Source of the DNA: Daldinia sp. FL1419
Taxonomy: Eukaryota > Ascomycota > Sordariomycetes > Xylariales > Hypoxylaceae
Assembly (NCBI GenBank): GCA_025201765.1
Contig: MU623723.1
Coordinates: 1 to 13,911, forward strand
DNA length: 13,911 nucleotides
Direction: 5' to 3'
Numbering within the stretch: the first letter of the stretch is position 1; each line of letters starts with the position of its first letter. The position numbers and the translations under genes are program-made. Below the pieces are notes generated by a model. It was not told where the DNA came from, did no database searches, and worked only from the letters and a program-made list of their open reading frames with translations. This document shows, in pieces, positions 9,317 to 13,911 of the stretch.

Positions 9317-10109
9317 TAATAAATATTATAAGTTTGTGTTGTAAGTAGGTTTATAAATAATTTTTAGGGGTTTATAGGATTGTTTATTAATATATTATCT
9401 TATAATTTCCTGTATTATAATATAAGGTAAATAAATAATAAGGATTAATTTTAATTAATATTAAGGTTAAATAGAGTTGGTAAGAATTAATAAATATTAT
9501 AAATTTATATTATAAATAAAGTTATAAATAATGTTTAAGGATTTATAAGATTATTTATTAATATATTATTTTACAATTTTTTATACTATAATATAAGGTA
9601 AATAAATTAAATGGAATTGGTAAAAATTAATAAATATTATAAATCTATATTATAAATAAAATTATAAGTGATATTCAAGGGCTTACAAAACTATCCACTA
9701 ATATACTATCTTATGATTTCCTATACCATAATATAAAATAAATAAATAATAAGGATTAATCTTAATTAATGTTAAAGTTAAGCAAAATTAATAAAAAATA
9801 ATAAATATTATAAATCTATATTATAAGTATATTTATAAGCAATGTTTAAGAGTTTATAGGATTGTTTATTAATATATTATCTTATAATTTTTTATATTAT
9901 AATATAAAGTAAATAAATTAAATAAAATTAATAAAAATTAATAAATATTATAAGTTTATATTGTAAGTAGGGTTATAGGTGACGTTTAGGGATTTATAAG
10001 ATTATCCATTAATATACTATCTCACAATTTCCCATATTATAATATAAGGTAAATAAATAATAAAAATTAATCTTAATTAATATTAAAATTGAATAGAATT
10101 AGTGAATAT
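9317..10109. repeat. Five-unit tandem array alternating 171 and 140 bp
   Basis: Units begin at TAATAAATATTATAA at 9317, 9488, 9628, 9799 and 9939, giving lengths 171, 140, 171, 140 and about 171 (to about 10109). The long units contain an extra 31 bp (AATAAGGATTAAT... type) missing from the short ones, so the true period is a 311-bp dimer. Copies differ almost only by C/T and G/A transitions; for example CCACTAATATACTATC in unit 3 is TTATTAATATATTATC in unit 1. This is RIP acting on a duplicated sequence. A few transversions also occur (the sixth to eighth bases after GTAAGTA). No coding frame is shared by the units. Confidence 0.92.
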
Positions 10110-11143
10110 TTAATGTTATATATAATTAAGTAATTTTGTAAGGGTGCAGAAATTCTTGCAACTCCCCGTACTTTAAGAATTAATACATATTAATCTTAAT
10201 TAAACAATTTTTAAAGGAATTTATTAATATAAATTCCTATTCAATAATATAATACCCAAACTTAAGAATGTAGAAGGTTTATATTACAAAAAGTTACAAA
10301 CGCGTACATAAGGTACATCAAAATTTAAAATTATTTTGATTTACTATATTAATTCAAAATCTACCTAAAAATATTAATAATTAATATTAAGACTTGATTT
10401 GCGATTTTTTGAGCTAGTTTGCATCTATTTGCAACCGGAGATGCGTATACAGCAGGATTAAACATCCGAAATTGTGGGGTTTTTTCCTTGAATTCTCTAG
10501 GAACTAATTGGTTAGTTGAGATTGTGGCGCAATTAATGAAATAAGAAAGATATAGATTATTATAAAATATTTTAAAAAAATTTAGAATATTAATAATAAT
10601 TATATTAAAGAATTATATAATATTTTTAAAAATAAATTCAAATTTTTTTTAAAAATATATTTTATAATAAATATATGTTTATTATAATTTTATATTATAT
10701 TTTTATTAATATTAATAAAAAGAATATTTTTTTATTTTTTATATAATATTTTTTAATATTAATGTTTTATTAATATATATTTTATTTTATAATATTATTT
10801 TAATATTATAGAAAATAAGAATTAGTATTATTAAAATTAAATAAATATTATTTTTTTTAATATTAAAATAAAAAAGTAAAGTTAAAGGAAAATAAATATG
10901 GAAGTATTATAAATTTTATTTAATAAATTATGGTTATATTAAAAAATATTTAATTTTAATTATAAAAAAGAATTATAATTTATTATAACCATTTATAAGA
11001 TATATTAAGATATATTATAATTTTAAAATATATTTTTTAAATTATTAAAGATAATTATAATCTTAATTAATAAATTTTAAGTATTTTTCTAAAATTATAA
11101 AATTATAAAAATATTATAGTAATTTATAATTAATAATATTAAT
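10110..11143. other. Gene-free region with an island spared by RIP
   Basis: From about 10130 to 10550 the base composition changes: CpG (CGCG at about 10301, CCGG at 10434, GCGC near 10527), CpA and TpG are all common, unlike the flanks. The core contains three TTTGC motifs within about 45 bp and a small inverted repeat (GCATCT, 12-nt spacer, AGATGC). No reading frame with motifs was found, so this may be unique spacer DNA or a fragment inserted after RIP. From about 10560 to 11143 the sequence is again almost pure A/T and nothing is recognised. Confidence 0.5.
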
Positions 11144-11206
11144 TGTGGGAATGTTGGTCATGTGACCATAGTGGTACAAACCCACTTTAATCTTATATTT
11201 AGTTCT

Positions 11207-11243
11207 ACGTATTTTAGTCTCCAATTAAAATACGTTTTTTTTT
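11207..11243 (+). repeat. 10-bp perfect inverted repeat followed by T9
   Basis: ACGTATTTTA (11207-11216) and TAAAATACGT (11226-11235) flank a 9-base loop; with the last stem base, nine T follow to 11243. It looks like an intrinsic terminator, but the setting is eukaryotic, so it is more likely part of a retroelement LTR or an RNA hairpin of unknown role. Confidence 0.6.
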
Positions 11244-11303
11244 AGAAAAATCACTTTTTATTGAATTAATATGAATATCTTTATTTTTATTATTGTATAT
11301 AAT

Positions 11304-11369
11304 GGTACCTTATTTATCTAATATTAATTAATAATTGATAATAAGTTGATTATAGATCAATTAGGTACC
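11304..11369. repeat. Nested inverted repeats bounded by GGTACC
   Basis: GGTACCT (11304-11310) pairs with AGGTACC (11363-11369), and AATTGAT (11333-11339) pairs with ATCAATT (11356-11362). The right-hand arms are adjacent while the left-hand arms are separated by 22 bases, so the structure would have a one-sided bulge. It lies within the possible LTR. Confidence 0.5.
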
Positions 11370-11583
11370 CGAAAGGAAAAAGACAGCTTCAACGCTGAAT
11401 CTTAACAAGAAGAGGTGAATGATTTTAAGATTTTATATTCTAATATATGATTTTAAACCTGAAATTTTATATTATTATATATGATTTTAAGAATAATTTA
11501 TATTAATTTAAGATTTCTAAAAGGTAGAAATAATTTTAGTATTAAATTTATAATCTGAGGTATATATCTATCACGTATAAACA

Positions 11584-12540
11584 GGTAATATCAAGGCTTT
11601 TTTTATTGGTAAAATAGTTTTGGGGAAATTTATATTAATTAAATTATTATATATTTATTATATATTTATATTTACAATATATATTTATATTTATTATAAT
11701 ATTATAATATATTAAAAAAAGGTAATAATATTAAAAATTATATTACATTTTTATCTTATTAATAAATTTTAAATTTTACTTAAATTTTTTTTCTAACCTT
11801 ATTTAAAAAATTTTATATATTATAATTATAATTATTATTATTTAAAAGTTTAATATTTAAAGAAAGAATAATTTAATATTTTATAAAATAATTTTATAAA
11901 ATAAGACCAGTACAGTTTCTTTTTACAATAATATATTCACCTATTTTTTTTCATTATTTTTTATTATAACAATTAATATTTTTATTATTTTAATTGTAAT
12001 ATTACATTTTACCTATTCTTTTTAAATTTATTATAATTAATAATCAATATAATCAAATTAATAAAAGAATTTTAATTGAAATATATTAATAATAAATAAT
12101 TAGGTATTAATTTTAATATTATTAATATAATAATTATTTTAATAACTTAAATTGATATATATATAATTGAGAATATAATAGGTTATAATGAAAATATAAT
12201 TAATGAAGGTTTATGGTATGTTTTTAAAAATGATTTTTACAGTTGGATTCTAACCTATTTTATTAAGATTTAATATCTGTTGTATATTAAAGTTAAAGAA
12301 TATCTTAAACTCTATGGCATTTTTATTGAAATAATACAAAATAACTTATATATATTTATAATTATTATTAATATAGAATTATTCTTTAAATTCCTTTAAA
12401 ATAAAATAAATAATTTATTAAAAACTTATCCCTTTAAATTTAAATTTTTAATTAATCTAATATATTTATATTTATTAAAAATTATAATAAAAGTTATTAC
12501 AATTAAAATAGAACTAATAATAATAACATTAATACCATAA
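11584..12540. other. Leader region between the possible LTR and gag
   Basis: AT-rich, with no motif-bearing gene. The last part (about 12400-12537) is open for 46 codons in the gag frame (through LIP just before the TAA at 12538-12540), so the gag start may lie in it, but no ATG decides this. The leader is long for such an element and could include an insertion or an eroded upstream segment. Confidence 0.4.
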
Positions 12541-12602
12541 TTTCCAATTATAATTGCACAACCCTATCCAACGCAATTTATAAACCCTTAACCAATACCT
12601 CA

Positions 12603-12692
12603 AGCACCCCAGCCAATTCTAGCACCCCAGCCAATTCCAGCACCCCAGCCTATTCCAACATTTCAGCCAATTCCAGCACCTCAACAGGCTCC
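12603..12692 (+). repeat. 18-bp minisatellite coding a hexapeptide repeat in gag
   Basis: There are five units of 18 bp, beginning at 12603, 12621, 12639, 12657 and 12675, with consensus AGCACCCCAGCCAATTCC, coding APQPIP repeated. The first three are nearly identical and the last two diverge (TFQPIP, APQQAP). The same Pro/Gln style continues to 12729. CpA dinucleotides are kept here although lost elsewhere, so C-to-T conversion largely spared the plus strand of this tract. Confidence 0.9.
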
Positions 12693-13809
12693 ACAAGTTC
12701 CTCAAATACCACAACAACCAATCCCTCCAGCATAATAACAATAAATAATCTTTTAAATACCTTAGGTACCCCAATAAGTTCTAATAATTCTTCAATATTA
12801 ACCAATTTAAATATTCCTAATAAATAACCTTATATAATAAGGTTAATATATAGGTAATATAAAAATTTAATTAAGAATAATATAATAATCTATTACAAAA
12901 CCATTTATTTATAAATAAAAAGAATAACTGGTAATATAAAGATTTTAATTTCTTAATTTACTAATTAAATTATACCTTAATAATGATTTTAAATTTAGAA
13001 ATAAAAAATATAAAATATTAAATAAACAAATTTAAATCTTTTTATTTTATTGTTATAAATTTAAAATTAAATCCAATTTATATATTAATATTTATAACAT
13101 AATATTAAAAAGAATAATTTTGGAATTTTTTTATAAATATTTTATATAATAAAATTTTAATTTTAATATAATGATTAATAAAATATATAATTTCTTCTAT
13201 ATTAATAAAAATCTTTAAATATATATATTCAAATAAAAAAATATAATAATTAAAAATATTATATAAAATAATCTTAGAAAAATTTTACCTAAATATCTTA
13301 AAATATTAATTATTTAAATATAATATATTTATAAAGATTTATTAATTAATTATATTAAAGAAATCCATTTTAAAGAAGACTTATATCATATTATATAAAG
13401 ATATCTAACATTCTTACCCATCTTTTTTCAATAATTTAATATATTTAAGAATATTTGTACTAATTTCTGAATGATAATAAGTAATATATATTGAAATTTT
13501 TTTAATAAATATAAAATAAAAAATAATTATTATTATATTAATTAAATTTATTGGAATAATTAAAAACCTTATTAAATAAATTAAGATAGAGATAAATGTT
13601 TTAATAATTAAAAATATTTTAATAATGGGAATGGAAAGAAGAAGTGTTTTATTTATAATAAATTAGATTATTAATTTATTAAACATCTTATATATAAATA
13701 ATATAATAAATATAATAAATGGTATTAATATATATAAGAATAAAAAATGGAAAATAATAAAGAGGATTTTGCAACTTTTTTTATTAATTATAAAAGAATT
13801 AATATTAAT

Positions 13810-13810
<1 letters not shown>

Positions 13811-13843
<33 letters not shown>
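13811..13843 (+). repeat. (ATA)11 microsatellite in the gag frame
   Basis: Eleven perfect ATA/AAT triplets, read as AAT (Asn) in the gag frame after the zinc knuckle. More A/T-only triplet runs follow to the window end. Expansion in multiples of three has not broken the frame. Confidence 0.9.
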
Positions 13844-13853
<10 letters not shown>

Positions 13854-13911
13854 ATAATATATATAATATATTAATAATAAATATAATAATAATAATTAAA
13901 TTTAATTATTA

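Larger units (their letters stand above)
11144..11583 (+). repeat. Possible 5' LTR of the gag-bearing retrotransposon
   Basis: A 440-bp segment starting TGTGGGAATG and ending ATAAACA (TG...CA) lies upstream of the plus-strand gag. The first part is poorly mutated and carries compact inverted repeats: GGTCA-TG-TGACC (11156-11167), AGTGG-(7)-CCACT (11170-11186) and ACGTATTTTA-(9)-TAAAATACGT (11207-11235). A TATATAA-like element is at about 11296. The following GGTAATATCAAGGC could be a primer-binding site, but I cannot match it confidently to a tRNA. No second copy is in the window, so the LTR identity and its exact ends are inference. The start could instead be TGTTGG at 11152. Confidence 0.4.
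12541..13911 (+). pseudogene. LTR-retrotransposon gag, RIP-mutated, runs off the window
   Basis: This gene encoded the capsid/nucleocapsid polyprotein of an LTR element. A single plus-strand frame spans 457 codons with no frameshift. In order it has a Pro/Gln-rich N-terminus (12541-12800), a capsid-like domain (about 12990-13420) with the IQIFLFYCYKF and IILEFFYKYF segments, a block near 13228-13320 whose layout fits the fungal Gag pattern W-N..TL..I...NP.K...CL..LI, and a nucleocapsid knuckle. The knuckle at 13645-13686 reads C-F-I-Y-N-K-L-D-Y-*-F-I-K-H, from a C-x2-C-x4-C-W-x3-H ancestor with Cys-to-Tyr and Trp-to-stop changes. An in-frame (AAT)n Asn run follows. Stops are TAA, or TGA at a probable Trp site. 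G is strongly depleted relative to C in the N-terminal part, so Asp/Glu/Gly positions often read Asn/Lys. Whether the element is copia or gypsy type cannot be told without pol, which lies beyond the end. Confidence 0.8.

Noticed and set aside
11156..11186. Possible tRNA-like arms (5-bp stem with 7-base loop).
   Set aside because: There is no acceptor stem, no recognisable A or B box and no TTC at the start of the loop on either strand.
11207..11243. Bacterial-type rho-independent terminator.
   Set aside because: The window shows fungal RIP and eukaryotic transposons, and there is no bacterial-style gene upstream.
1..13911. Mitochondrial, Plasmodium-like or bacterial AT-rich genome.
   Set aside because: C residues survive chiefly before C or T, stops replace Gln/Arg/Trp within recognisable transposon proteins, and repeats differ by transitions. 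These point to RIP in nuclear fungal DNA rather than a genome-wide AT bias.

Overview
This window is about 85% A+T and reads as an AT-rich block of a filamentous fungal (probably Pezizomycotina ascomycete) nuclear genome, destroyed by repeat-induced point mutation (RIP). In 121-360 all 17 C residues are followed by C or T; there is no CpA and no CpG, while ApC occurs. This is the residue left when CpA is converted to TpA. Almost no long ATG-to-stop frame survives, but reading frames can be followed by treating TAA, TAG and TGA as former Gln, Arg or Trp codons.

The main content is a dead Helitron (rolling-circle transposon) gene on the minus strand, about 8374 down to 2798. One reading frame runs through about 5.58 kb with no net frameshift. 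In order it carries a Lys/Pro/Gln-rich N-terminal part with a 36-37 codon tandem repeat (7040-7640), the Helitron N-terminal region, the HUH rolling-circle Rep nuclease (about 5881-5135), a linker, and a Pif1-family helicase (about 4150-2840). Every nonsense codon I read is a C-to-T or G-to-A product.

At the right end, on the plus strand, is the gag gene of an LTR retrotransposon (12541 to beyond the window end). It is also a single RIP-mutated frame, with a hexapeptide minisatellite, a zinc knuckle and an in-frame (AAT)n run. A possible 5' LTR (11144-11583) lies upstream on the same strand.

Between them are a five-unit tandem array (9317-10109) whose units alternate between 171 and 140 bp, and a stretch that largely escaped mutation (about 10130-10550). 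The left 2.7 kb holds two plus-strand coding-like remnants (496-657 and 1414-1920) that I cannot name; another lies at 8633-9034. No tRNA, rRNA, CRISPR array or intact host gene was recognised. Nothing here is likely to be expressed as a functional protein; the region is a transposon graveyard of the kind usually packaged as heterochromatin.
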